64,000 bases of DNA from Paludibacteraceae bacterium (GTDB lineage Bacteria > Bacteroidota > Bacteroidia > Bacteroidales > Paludibacteraceae): NCBI GenBank assembly GCA_024399965.1, contig JAKSNJ010000001.1, forward strand, positions 1 to 64,000, in the 5' to 3' direction. Below, piece by piece: positions 43,953 through 51,794 of this stretch. Below the pieces are notes generated by a model. It was not told where the DNA came from. It searched no databases and saw only the letters and a program-made list of their open reading frames with translations. Every line of letters begins with the position of its first letter. Within the stretch, counting starts at the first letter, position 1. The position numbers were made by a program, and so were the translations under genes.

Positions 43953-46014
43953 TTGGCTGCTGACGGCATGTCATCCCGAGGAACCGTGTACCGTGAACCA
44001 CCTCTGTGTGCGCACGGTGGCGGTCGTCTTGCCGTTTGAAGACGGCTTGCGCGAGCAATGGGAGCAGTGCCTCAATCTCTGTAATGCCAATTTGCAAATG
44101 GCGTTTTGCTATGCCGGCAAGGGGGTTAACTTGCGCTTTGAGTGGTATAACGAATCGACGGAAGACCTATCTGCTTTATCCAGAAAACTCGCGGCACGAA
44201 AGGATATAGTGGCGGTGATTGGCGGTCTCTATTCGTCTTCGGCAGCACAGTTGGCGTCCGGGTTGTGCAAGGGGGGAAAACCTCTTTTTACACTGGGTAC
44301 GACCGAACAACTCGTCCGGGAGTATTCGACTTCAGGCAACTTGTGGGCGATGACCGAAACGGACATTACCGCATGTGAGGTGATGCTCAGCAAAGCTATG
44401 CAATACGGTGCCAAATCGGTAGCGCTGTTGGTCAACGGCGCAACATTGTACGGCCAAACATACTTGGACTGGTTCGCGTTTCAGGCAGAGGAACTGGAAC
44501 TGGAAAACAAAGGTACCTATTCCTACGATGGCACTGAAGCACAGATTGCGCAGCAGACCAAGGCGGCTTTGGCATCAGGTGCAGACTATGTGCTGTGCGC
44601 TTCGGGCTCGGTCGATGAACTGAGAACGGTACTGCGCACGATGCAAGACACGCCGCATACCAACCAGATGCTAATGGCGGAATCGGGATTCTCGGGAGAT
44701 GCTATCAACAAGTTAGGTCCGTTGATGGAGGGTGTCGAGGGGGTCGCCTACGGTGCCAATCCCGAGTCGGGATTCGATGTGGCTTATCAGGCACGTTTCA
44801 ATCGTCTGCCCTGCTTGGGCGAAGCGCAAGTCTATGATGCGGCTATGCTGATTGCCTTTGCTTCGTATCTGCAGATGCTTAACCATGACCTCACTTTCAA
44901 AAAAGCCATGCGTCAACTCGTGGACGGACGCGAACAGGGCAACGGCAGTTGGCGGGGCGAAGATTTGGCTTGGTTGGCTTCAAGGTTGGCCGACGGCGCA
45001 CATCCGGATATTAGTGGCGCTTCCGGCTCACTGGATTTTGACTCCAAAGTTTATACCAACGTGTTGCACACGGTCTATTATAACTACTTCGTCTATCAAC
45101 AAAAGTACATCTTCTTGGACTACAACACCACCGACGGTTCACGCCGTACCGACCCCACGTTGGCTTCGTGGAACTGGAAAAAGTCGCAGCAGCAGGATAT
45201 TACCTACGGCGGCGAGGAACATATCTATCCTCCCTTGGATAAGCGTTGGGCTTTGCTGGTGGCGTCCTCGCACGGCTGGAGTAATTACCGTCATCAGGTG
45301 GACGTGCTTAATATCTATCAGATTCTCAAAAGACACGGGTATGACGACGATCATATAGTCGTTATCATAGAGGACGACTTGGCGTACAACAGGAGCAACC
45401 CTCAGCCGGGTGTTCTCTATACGCGAATGGACGGCGTGAATGTCTATCACGACGTGCAAGTGGATTATCACCTCTCCCAATTGAACCCTAAAGATGTTCT
45501 TGAAATCCTGTTAGGACATGCTTCGGAACGCTTGCCGCAGGTGTTGCGCGCAGATGCTGACGACAATATCTTCTTTTTCTGGTCTGGTCATGGTTCACCC
45601 GGGGAGATGTGCTGGGACGACACACCGCATGGTATCACGAAAGACGATTTGGAAAAATGCCTCTCACAAATGGAGCAATCGGGCAATTACCGCAAGTTGA
45701 TTGGCTGCATCGAGACTTGCTTCTCCGGCGGAGTGGCAAAGGCGGCTGATGACCACAATGGTATGCTGTTCTTTACGGCGGCAAACGCCAATGAGACTTC
45801 CAAAGCGGACGAGTATAACTACAACTGGGATGTTTGGATGAGCAATCGCTTTACGGCTACCTTGCAGGATTGTATGATTAATACCCCCTCGCAGTCCTTT
45901 GCGTACCTGTATAACCGCCTCTTCCAATCCACCGTCGGCTCGCACGTGTGCGTCTTCGGACATAAGGGCTTTGGCAGCTTGTACGAATCCAATCTTAGCG
46001 AAATCCTCGAGTAA
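43894..46014 (+). CDS. Lipoprotein fusing a periplasmic-binding-protein domain to a legumain-like (C13) cysteine protease
   Basis: A 706-residue lipoprotein (signal peptide ending WLLTAC, Cys26). Residues about 40-430 form a type I periplasmic-binding fold related to LivK/receptor-ligand domains (VAVVLPFEDGLREQWEQCLN, VAVIGGLYSSSAAQLASGLC, LAEAQVYDAAMLI-like end). Residues about 450-700 match legumain: KRWALLVASSHGWSNYRHQV, DDHIVVIIEDDLAYNRSNPQ, NIFFFWSGHGSPGE with candidate catalytic His566, and LIGCIETCFSGGV with Cys609. The 43-residue His-Cys gap fits the family. Legumains cut after Asn or Asp. No prodomain of the eukaryotic type is visible. A ligand-gated surface or periplasmic protease is inferred. 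Confidence 0.85.
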   Translation: MRNLKRTAVILSGCLLVMSSWLLTACHPEEPCTVNHLCVRTVAVVLPFEDGLREQWEQCLNLCNANLQMAFCYAGKGVNLRFEWYNESTEDLSALSRKLAARKDIVAVIGGLYSSSAAQLASGLCKGGKPLFTLGTTEQLVREYSTSGNLWAMTETDITACEVMLSKAMQYGAKSVALLVNGATLYGQTYLDWFAFQAEELELENKGTYSYDGTEAQIAQQTKAALASGADYVLCASGSVDELRTVLRTMQDTPHTNQMLMAESGFSGDAINKLGPLMEGVEGVAYGANPESGFDVAYQARFNRLPCLGEAQVYDAAMLIAFASYLQMLNHDLTFKKAMRQLVDGREQGNGSWRGEDLAWLASRLADGAHPDISGASGSLDFDSKVYTNVLHTVYYNYFVYQQKYIFLDYNTTDGSRRTDPTLASWNWKKSQQQDITYGGEEHIYPPLDKRWALLVASSHGWSNYRHQVDVLNIYQILKRHGYDDDHIVVIIEDDLAYNRSNPQPGVLYTRMDGVNVYHDVQVDYHLSQLNPKDVLEILLGHASERLPQVLRADADDNIFFFWSGHGSPGEMCWDDTPHGITKDDLEKCLSQMEQSGNYRKLIGCIETCFSGGVAKAADDHNGMLFFTAANANETSKADEYNYNWDVWMSNRFTATLQDCMINTPSQSFAYLYNRLFQSTVGSHVCVFGHKGFGSLYESNLSEILE

Positions 46015-46059
46015 TTTCCCCACCTTCCCGCCCTCTAAACTCTAAACTGTAGCGGCTTT

Positions 46060-46294
46060 TGTTGTATCTTGGGACGCCGCCTGCCACTATGTGGCATTCC
46101 CCCCAATGTACGGTCGCGTCTTGCCGGGCATACGCACCTATTAGGGCACACGGCTTACGCCTTTCATTATCCGTTTTTGGGTAGTTCTTTATGTGCAAGC
46201 ACCTACAAACCACCCAAAAACCGTATAATCGTAGATTAAAAATCCACTTTGTGCCCTAATTATTTGCGTATGCCAAATTTTTGTTGTATATTTG
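46060..46294 (+). other. Structured promoter-bearing element E1
   Basis: Nested stems: outer GGCATACGCA (46127-46136) with TGCGTATGCC (46265-46274); inner TTAGGGCACA (46141-46150) with TGTGCCCTAA (46250-46259). An interrupted arm pair follows at 46166-46182/46212-46229, with an apical GTGC-AA-GCAC (46193-46202). A left hairpin TGCCAC/GTGGCA (46082-46096) is also present. TTTG (46263-46266), 20 nt and TATATTTG (46287-46294) form the promoter of the DUF3276 gene, and the -33 box overlaps the outer stem. Homologues: 51233-51466 (minus) and 54190-54462. Confidence 0.7.
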
Positions 46295-46326
46295 CAGCGG
46301 TTTTTTGAAACTTAACTATTTAGAGT

Positions 46327-46728
46327 ATGGAAAGTCGTAGATTTGAAGAGAAAAACGAGCCCGAAATCGTGTACTCGCATTCCGTGAAGGCAGGTAAGCG
46401 CATCTATTACTTAGATGTAAAGAAAGCACGCAACGAGGACCTGTATCTGTGCATCACAGAAAGTAAGAAAAAGCAAGCAGGGGAGGACGAAGCACCTCAA
46501 TTCGAAAAGCACAAGGTGTTCTTGTACCGCGAGGATTTTGACCACTTCAAGGAGGCCTTGCAAGATGTCATCGGTTTCGTAGAAGACAAACTCGGTAAGA
46601 TGGAAGCCCGTCCCGAGTGGAATCCCGAGAATGCACAGCCAAACGCTGCAACGGCAGAGAGTGACGCTGCGTCTGAGGAAGACGAACCTAAGAAAAAAGG
46701 TTTGTTTGGAAGATTTAAGAAAGCGTAA
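46327..46728 (+). CDS. DUF3276 (Pur-alpha-like) nucleic-acid-binding protein
   Basis: A 133-residue protein with the single PUR repeat of the DUF3276 family: IVYSHSVKAGKRIYYLDVKK, then LYLCITESKKKQ and KHKVFLYREDFDHFKEALQD. An acidic tail ends KKGLFGRFKKA. PUR domains bind single-stranded DNA or RNA; the cellular role in Bacteroidota is not established. Driven by the promoter at the end of element E1. The 3' end overlaps coaBC on the other strand by 14 nt. Confidence 0.9.
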   Translation: MESRRFEEKNEPEIVYSHSVKAGKRIYYLDVKKARNEDLYLCITESKKKQAGEDEAPQFEKHKVFLYREDFDHFKEALQDVIGFVEDKLGKMEARPEWNPENAQPNAATAESDAASEEDEPKKKGLFGRFKKA

Positions 46729-47869
46729 TGTTATCTAAGATAACGGCGGCGACTGCCTCCTTCGACTGAAGGGGGTAGTTTTTTTGTGACCCGTCGTGGA
46801 AGAGTAGGGTGACTTTGTTGGTGTCGCAACCAAAACCTGCACCCTTGTCTTGCAACGAATTGAGCACAATCATGTCCAAGTTTTTCTTGGTCAGTTTGCG
46901 TTGGGCGTTCTCGATTTCGTGGTCGGTCTCAAGGGCAAAGCCCACTAATACCTGCCCTGCCCGTTTCTGTTGCCCCAAGGTGGCGGCTATGTCGGGGTTT
47001 TCCGTCAGGCACAGGGTCATCTGCGAGGACTCGGCTGTTTTCTTTATCTTAGTGGCGGCTTGCTCTACGGGACGATAATCTGCCACCGCTGCTGCCAAGA
47101 TAGCTACATCTGCGTCGGCAAAGCCGGCAGTGGCTTGCTCGCACATCTCACGGGCGGACATCTGCCCCATCACCAGTGTCACTTCGGCTCCGCGCCTACG
47201 GCACTCTTGCGCCAACGCTAAACCCATCTTGCCGGTAGAAAAATTGCTGATATAGCGAACAGGGTCTAACTTTTCAATTGTGGGTCCTGCCGTGATGAGC
47301 ACTCGCTTGCCCGCCCATGTCTTGGGCGTCAGTGCCGAATAGACTTCTTCTAACAGTACCTCTATCTCCTGCATACGGCCTTTGCCCGTGGTGCCACATG
47401 CCAGCGGCCCTTCGGCGCAGTCCAACATCGTGATGTTGCTCCACTGTGACAGGGTGCGCATCGCTTGCTGCGTAGCAGGTGAGGCGTACATCTTGTCGTT
47501 CATCGCAGGGGCTATCACCACCGGCTTGCGCATAGCTGCAAAGGTCGTGGTCAGAGCATCGTCTGCTATGCCGGCTGCCATCTTGCCTAATACATTCGCC
47601 GTTGCAGGTGCCACCAACATCAGGTCGGCCCACTCGGGCAACGAGATATGTTCGGTGGCATGTGCATTAACGGAAGCAAACACGTCGCTATAGACAGTGT
47701 GTCCGCTTAGGGTGCGAAGGGTGGTGTCCGTCACGAACTCCAACGCATGACGGGTGGTCGCTACACGCACATCAGCGCCCGCTTTGACAAGCAGGCGTAT
47801 CAGTTCGGGTATCTTATAGGCGGCTATACCGCCACTAATGCCGACAAGTATGTGTTTACCGGTTAGCAA
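46715..47869 (-). CDS. coaBC: Bifunctional phosphopantothenoylcysteine decarboxylase / phosphopantothenate-cysteine ligase
   Basis: A 384-residue coenzyme A biosynthesis enzyme. The N-terminal CoaC flavoprotein domain (about 1-180) shows ISGGIAAYKIPELIRLL, the active-site His in TEHISLPEWADLMLVAPATA, the substrate clamp PAMNDKMY and the Cys in EGPLACGTTGKGRM. The C-terminal CoaB domain shows VLITAGPTIEKLDPVRYISN and GFALETDHEIENAQRKLTKK. It begins 1 nt after the stop of the omega-subunit gene, part of the apbE-bamD-rpoZ-coaBC unit. Confidence 0.96.
   Translation of the reverse strand: MLTGKHILVGISGGIAAYKIPELIRLLVKAGADVRVATTRHALEFVTDTTLRTLSGHTVYSDVFASVNAHATEHISLPEWADLMLVAPATANVLGKMAAGIADDALTTTFAAMRKPVVIAPAMNDKMYASPATQQAMRTLSQWSNITMLDCAEGPLACGTTGKGRMQEIEVLLEEVYSALTPKTWAGKRVLITAGPTIEKLDPVRYISNFSTGKMGLALAQECRRRGAEVTLVMGQMSAREMCEQATAGFADADVAILAAAVADYRPVEQAATKIKKTAESSQMTLCLTENPDIAATLGQQKRAGQVLVGFALETDHEIENAQRKLTKKNLDMIVLNSLQDKGAGFGCDTNKVTLLFHDGSQKNYPLQSKEAVAAVILDNITLS
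46756..46787 (+). terminator. Terminator of the DUF3276 gene
   Basis: CCTCCTTC pairs with GAAGGGGG around GACT, followed by TAGTTTTTTT. It lies inside the 3' end of coaBC on the opposite strand. Confidence 0.6.
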
Positions 47870-47870
47870 A

Positions 47871-48203
47871 TTATTTCAACTGGTCGTCGCGAGAACCGAC
47901 TTTGAACATCAATTCATCGTCGATGAACTCTTGGGTTGCCATCAGGGTTGCTTTGGGCAGACGCTCGTAATTGCGCGAGATTTCGATTTGTTCTTTGTTC
48001 TCAAAGGTCTCGTCTATGGCGTCTTGGGGAATAGAGAAATCTTGCAGTTTGTTGTCCAACTCACGTTTGAGCGCCTGACTGATTTGGTTGGCGCGTTTAG
48101 AGATGATGGCTACTGTTTCGTACACGTTGCCCACCTTCTCGGTCATTTGGTTCATGTCGCGAGTAGGGGTGTTCTTGGGGGCTTTTGATTTTTTGTAATC
48201 CAT
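47871..48203 (-). CDS. RNA polymerase omega-like subunit (Rpb6 family)
   Basis: A 110-residue protein of the Bacteroidota omega type: NVYETVAIISKRANQISQAL carries the Rpb6/omega signature that binds the beta-prime tail. The extended C-terminal half (ISRNYERLPKATLMATQEF) is typical of the phylum. It sits between bamD and coaBC, a conserved Bacteroidota order. The gene could be named rpoZ. Confidence 0.9.
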   Translation of the reverse strand: MDYKKSKAPKNTPTRDMNQMTEKVGNVYETVAIISKRANQISQALKRELDNKLQDFSIPQDAIDETFENKEQIEISRNYERLPKATLMATQEFIDDELMFKVGSRDDQLK

Positions 48204-48206
48204 AGT

Positions 48207-49010
48207 TTATTTTATACTGTTTTTAATTTTTGCGTATAGTTTGTCTGCTTGGGCGATATGTTTGCTGTCCGGAAACTCCGTACGGAAACTGTAATACTCG
48301 TCTTCGGTGTCCTGCAGCCGTTCTTGCTTTTTGCTTTCCACCGAGTTGATTAACTGCTGGTACTTGCTCAGGAAGATGAGCCAACTCAGTTCCTCCTGAT
48401 AGGAGTTGCTGGGGTAGTCTTTGAGGGCGTTCTTGGCAGTTATTTCGCAACTCAGGTAGTTATTGCCGAGATATGTTCCGAGGTTGTAGTATAATTTGGC
48501 ATTCAGGTATTCCTTGTAGGCCTTTTTGTCGTACATCTCGTTCAGTTCCTTGTAGGCCTGCTCCACATACGGACTTTCGGGGTAGAGATCGATGAACTGC
48601 GTGAGGTAGTCAATGGCCTTGTCCGTGGTGGCTGCGTCCAGCCGTGCATCGGGGGCGTCCAAGTAGTAGCAATGCCCTACCTGAAAACGTGCCTCTACCA
48701 CGTATCTGCCTTTGGGGTAGTTCCGTATATACGACTGAAAATAGTCGGCTGCGGTCTCGTAGTCCTTCTGCCCCATATATGAGCGTCCCAAATAGATGAG
48801 TACGTCCTGCGCCCGTTCTGTACCTTTGTAGTAGGCGGACACATCGCTCAGCAGGGTTTGGCTTTTCACATACTGCTCTTGGTTGAAATACTCCAAAGCC
48901 ATTTGGTACTTGTACTCGGGGTCTTTCGACTTCAATGTTTGCTGATACGCTCCGCAACCTGTCAGGAACAGGAGGACCGTATAGAGTAGTATGTGTTGCC
49001 TTTTCTGCAT
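48207..49010 (-). CDS. bamD: Outer membrane assembly lipoprotein BamD
   Basis: A 267-residue lipoprotein (lipobox LFLTGC) built of TPR-like units (YQMALEYFNQEQYVKSQTLL, then VLIYLGRSYMGQKDYETAAD and YVVEARFQVGHCYYLDAPDA). BamD supports BamA in inserting beta-barrel proteins into the outer membrane. Length matches Bacteroidota BamD. It is separated by 3 nt from both apbE and the omega-like gene, so these are cotranscribed. Confidence 0.95.
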   Translation of the reverse strand: MQKRQHILLYTVLLFLTGCGAYQQTLKSKDPEYKYQMALEYFNQEQYVKSQTLLSDVSAYYKGTERAQDVLIYLGRSYMGQKDYETAADYFQSYIRNYPKGRYVVEARFQVGHCYYLDAPDARLDAATTDKAIDYLTQFIDLYPESPYVEQAYKELNEMYDKKAYKEYLNAKLYYNLGTYLGNNYLSCEITAKNALKDYPSNSYQEELSWLIFLSKYQQLINSVESKKQERLQDTEDEYYSFRTEFPDSKHIAQADKLYAKIKNSIK

Positions 49011-49013
49011 CGT

Positions 49014-50012
49014 TTATAAACTGTCCTCTCCGTGCAGCAGTTTGTCCCAGTTGGGAGATGTCTTGACGGTCATGTTGCCTTCGTCATCGGTAAGAATGAA
49101 GAAGTATGCCGTTTCGCTGATTTGGTTAATCATAAACGCTGCCTGATACTCACCCAATACCATACAAGCGGTAGCGAGTGCGTCGGCTTGCATACAAGTG
49201 GGGGCGATAATAGTGGCGGACAGCAGTTTATGGTGTACGGGATAACCGGTACGGGGGTCGATGGTGTGCGAGCGACGCACGCCGTCCTCAAAGTAGTAGT
49301 TGCGGTAGTTACCCGATGTGGCCATACACAGGTCGGAGGTCTCGATGATGTCCTGCAACTCCTGCTTCTCGCCGGTGGGGTCGTCTATGGGTTTGGTAAT
49401 ACCGATAGTCCAGGGTTTTAAGTGGCGGTTGTTACCCTTTACTACCACCTCACCGCCTATATCGACGAGGTAGTTCTTACTGCCGTTCTCAGCCAGCAAC
49501 TCAGCCACTACGTCGCACGCATAACCCTTTGCCAAGGCACTGGCGTCCATCATCGTTCGTGGGTCGGACTTGATGATGCGGTGGTTCTCCAAGCGTATGC
49601 TCTGATAACCGATGAACTGCAGCAAGCTGTCTATCATGGCTTGCGTCACGTTCTCTTTGTGCTTGAAACCAAAGCCCCAAGCATTCACCAGCGGAGCAAC
49701 GGTGATATCAAATCCGCCTTGGCTCACTTCGCTCACGTACGAAGCCGTCTCGTACATGCGCTCGAAATAGGGGTCTGTCTCCACTTCTTCGTTGGCGTTG
49801 ATGCGCGAAATGGTGGAAGCGGGATTGTACATACTCAACGAGGCGTCAAATTCTGCCAAACGTTGCTGAATCTGTGCGTCCATATTTTTGGAGGCCTTGT
49901 ACTGGATATTGTAATACGTACCAAATACCGAACCTTGATGTTGGTAATAACGTTGGCAACCCGTTGCACAGATAGCAAGGACTGCAATTAAAAAGTAGTT
50001 AATGTGTTTCAT
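49014..50012 (-). CDS. apbE: FAD:protein FMN transferase (ApbE), lipoprotein
   Basis: A 332-residue lipoprotein (lipobox CATGC) that attaches FMN to Thr residues of target proteins such as Na+-translocating NADH dehydrogenase subunits. Signatures: FGTYYNIQYKASKNMD, PRTMMDASALAKGYACDVVA, VDIGGEVVVKGNN and HTIDPRTGYPVHHKLLSATI with metal-binding residues. Upstream of it lie nine heptamers and then the outer-membrane protein gene. Confidence 0.95.
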   Translation of the reverse strand: MKHINYFLIAVLAICATGCQRYYQHQGSVFGTYYNIQYKASKNMDAQIQQRLAEFDASLSMYNPASTISRINANEEVETDPYFERMYETASYVSEVSQGGFDITVAPLVNAWGFGFKHKENVTQAMIDSLLQFIGYQSIRLENHRIIKSDPRTMMDASALAKGYACDVVAELLAENGSKNYLVDIGGEVVVKGNNRHLKPWTIGITKPIDDPTGEKQELQDIIETSDLCMATSGNYRNYYFEDGVRRSHTIDPRTGYPVHHKLLSATIIAPTCMQADALATACMVLGEYQAAFMINQISETAYFFILTDDEGNMTVKTSPNWDKLLHGEDSL

Positions 50013-50036
50013 ACGCTTTGTGTTTTTAATAAGGTT

Positions 50037-50099
50037 TATCTTTTATCTTTTATCTGTTATCTGTTCTCTTTTCTCTTTTCTCTTTTCCCTGTTCCCTGT
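50037..50099 (+). repeat. Nine-unit heptamer tract before apbE
   Basis: Units TATCTTT, TATCTGT, TCTCTTT and TCCCTGT in blocks of two or three, filling most of the spacer between apbE and the outer-membrane protein gene. Confidence 0.85.
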
Positions 50100-50957
50100 T
50101 TAGAACCATATCCCGAGGCCGATAGTGCCGTTCAGCGTTTGCATATAGAGCTTGTCGTCACCGGCTGCATTGATATAGAGGAATTCGTTGTCTTTGTCCT
50201 GACGCATAGCGTAGGGGTTGAGGCAACCCTCTGCAAACAGGTCTATTTCGACGGTCTCAAATGTCCACGCTTTCTCCAAACGGGCGGATACGTTCGTTAC
50301 GGCAAAGCGGTCGTTGCCATAGAACTCGCTTGCCCAAGGAGACATGCCTACTTTGACACCCAAGGTGATGTCTTTGGGCAGGGCTTGGTCATAACCTATC
50401 TCCAAGTACGATGAGTAGGCACGATTGTATGTTGTGTCTGCGCCGTCAATACATTCGTTGTAGTCATCTCCTGCCACAATGGTATTCCAACTGATATGTA
50501 AAGGTATGCCTAACTGGTCATCAAAGTCATACCCCAGTGTTATTTCGGTTTGGAAATGGTCCTTGGCTTCCGGCACGAAGTATTGATAGTGAGTAAATCC
50601 TACTTGCACGCCATAGGCATTAAAATTGGCTAAAACATCCAATTCCGGCATAAAATAGGTATTCGGATTGCCATCTTCGGTTTCTTCCAAATTCTTTTGA
50701 AATTTCCAGTCGGTGGCACCTATAGAGCCCCACACTCCGGCACTGAGTCCGATATGTTCGCCCTCAAAGCCCACTTCTAAATCGGGCTGAAAACTCAAAC
50801 CGCCGTTGTACTGACCGCGCCACAGGTAAGCGCTAACTATCTCAGCACCGGCAGTGTAGGAAAACTCTACTTTCGCGTGCGCGCCAGTGCATACGAAAAG
50901 AGAGACGAGGAGCGTCCCTATCGAAAGGACGTTCCCCAAGACATGTTTGGTTGTCAT
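50100..50957 (-). CDS. Outer membrane beta-barrel protein
   Basis: A 285-residue protein with signal peptide (MTTKHVLGNVLSIGTLLVSL, ending GAHA). It has alternating polar and aromatic strands (AGAEIVSAYLWRGQYNGGLS, then HIGLSAGVWGSIGATDW) and a terminal Phe (IGLGIWF), the classical barrel insertion signal. The pattern resembles TorF-like putative porins. The start at 50957, 4 nt after the preceding stop, is preferred; ATGs at 50972 and 51002 are alternatives. Substrate unknown. Confidence 0.8.
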   Translation of the reverse strand: MTTKHVLGNVLSIGTLLVSLFVCTGAHAKVEFSYTAGAEIVSAYLWRGQYNGGLSFQPDLEVGFEGEHIGLSAGVWGSIGATDWKFQKNLEETEDGNPNTYFMPELDVLANFNAYGVQVGFTHYQYFVPEAKDHFQTEITLGYDFDDQLGIPLHISWNTIVAGDDYNECIDGADTTYNRAYSSYLEIGYDQALPKDITLGVKVGMSPWASEFYGNDRFAVTNVSARLEKAWTFETVEIDLFAEGCLNPYAMRQDKDNEFLYINAAGDDKLYMQTLNGTIGLGIWF

Positions 50958-50961
50958 TGTT

Positions 50962-51210
50962 TTATATACCATTGTTTTTAGTCCATGCGAGGCGCAGCGC
51001 AACTTCCAAGATGCGCGTGTTGTCCAGCATCACAATACCGCCATCGGGGCCCGGCTCCAAGTGGTAACCGCTTTCCGGTCCTGCTGTGCCTCTAAAGAAA
51101 TCGCGTACATCATCGGCTGCTATGCCCAACTCCTCGGCTATAACAGCCGAACTTCCGTGTGGGAGCGCATCTTTTACCTCCCGTAATTTGTTAAATGTAG
51201 TCCGTATCAT
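50962..51210 (-). CDS. Small protein with a possible helix-turn-helix
   Basis: An 82-residue protein: MIRTTFNKLREVKDALPHGS then AVIAEELGIAADDVRDFFRG, which looks like a helix-turn-helix. A short beta segment (GYHLEPGPDGGIVML) and a final helix follow. I do not recognise the family. It is driven by the promoter at the end of element E2 (-7 box 23 nt before the ATG) and is followed 4 nt later by the outer-membrane protein gene, which suggests one transcript. Confidence 0.7.
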   Translation of the reverse strand: MIRTTFNKLREVKDALPHGSSAVIAEELGIAADDVRDFFRGTAGPESGYHLEPGPDGGIVMLDNTRILEVALRLAWTKNNGI

Positions 51211-51232
51211 AGTTTAAAAACGAATTTGGCTG

Positions 51233-51466
51233 CAAATATACAACAAAAATTTGACATACGCAAATAATTTGGGCACAAAGTAGATTTTTAATCTATGATT
51301 ATACGGTTTTTGGGTAGTTCGTAGATGCTTGCATATAGAGAAAGCCCCAAAAACGGATAATGAAAGGCGCAAGCCGTGTGCCCAAATAGGTGCGTATGCC
51401 CAACAAGACGCGAACTACCATTGGGGGGAAAGACGCTCGCGTCTGGCAGCTTGCCCAAGGTACAAC
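51233..51466 (-). other. Structured promoter-bearing element E2
   Basis: Minus-strand homologue of E1. Outer arms 51391-51400 and 51253-51262 pair with one G-U in the minus-strand RNA. Inner arms 51377-51387 (TGTGCCCAAAT) and 51267-51277 (ATTTGGGCACA) pair perfectly, with one A-T/T-A exchange relative to E1. The apical stem is ATGC-AA-GCAT in place of GTGC-AA-GCAC. The left hairpin is AGACGC/GCGTCT in place of TGCCAC/GTGGCA. The promoter is TTTG (51261-51264), 20 nt, TATATTTG (51233-51240), read leftward. Confidence 0.7.
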
Positions 51467-51794
51467 AAAATTTATTATTGTTACGATACGTGAACGAACG
51501 GTGAACGAACGATAGACGGAGGGTGAATTTTGGGTGCAAATCGGTTCCTTAACGGTATTGATATTCCTCGACTATGTTATGTTGATGTTATGTTGCAAAC
51601 AGGGAGAAAGCATCATATTTTTTTGCATATAAATCATTTAATAGGATAAAATCTTTGTCAAGTCTAAAATAAATGGATTGCAAACGTTCAAGTTATTTTG
51701 AGACTTATTGCTGTCATTGGAGATGCGTAGTATGCGGCTTTTTACCATATAATAAACCCTAAAAAACAATTAAAATGGTCCGCTCTGAAATATT
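51467..51794 (+). repeat. Spacer with mosaic repeats
   Basis: TATTGTTACGATACGTG at 51476-51492 recurs at about 6304-6320 (one change) and, inverted, at about 22565-22581. Four 11-bp units follow (GAACGAACGGT type, to about 51537). ATCGGTTCCTTAACGGTATT at about 51542-51561 is the inverse of a segment at 6344-6364. From 51562 to 51794 I see no gene, promoter or repeat. Confidence 0.6.

Noticed and set aside
18527..50099. CRISPR array in the repeat-rich spacers
   Set aside because: Units are 7 or 11 bp (or a few 20-22 bp) and directly tandem, with no unique spacers of equal length and no cas genes.
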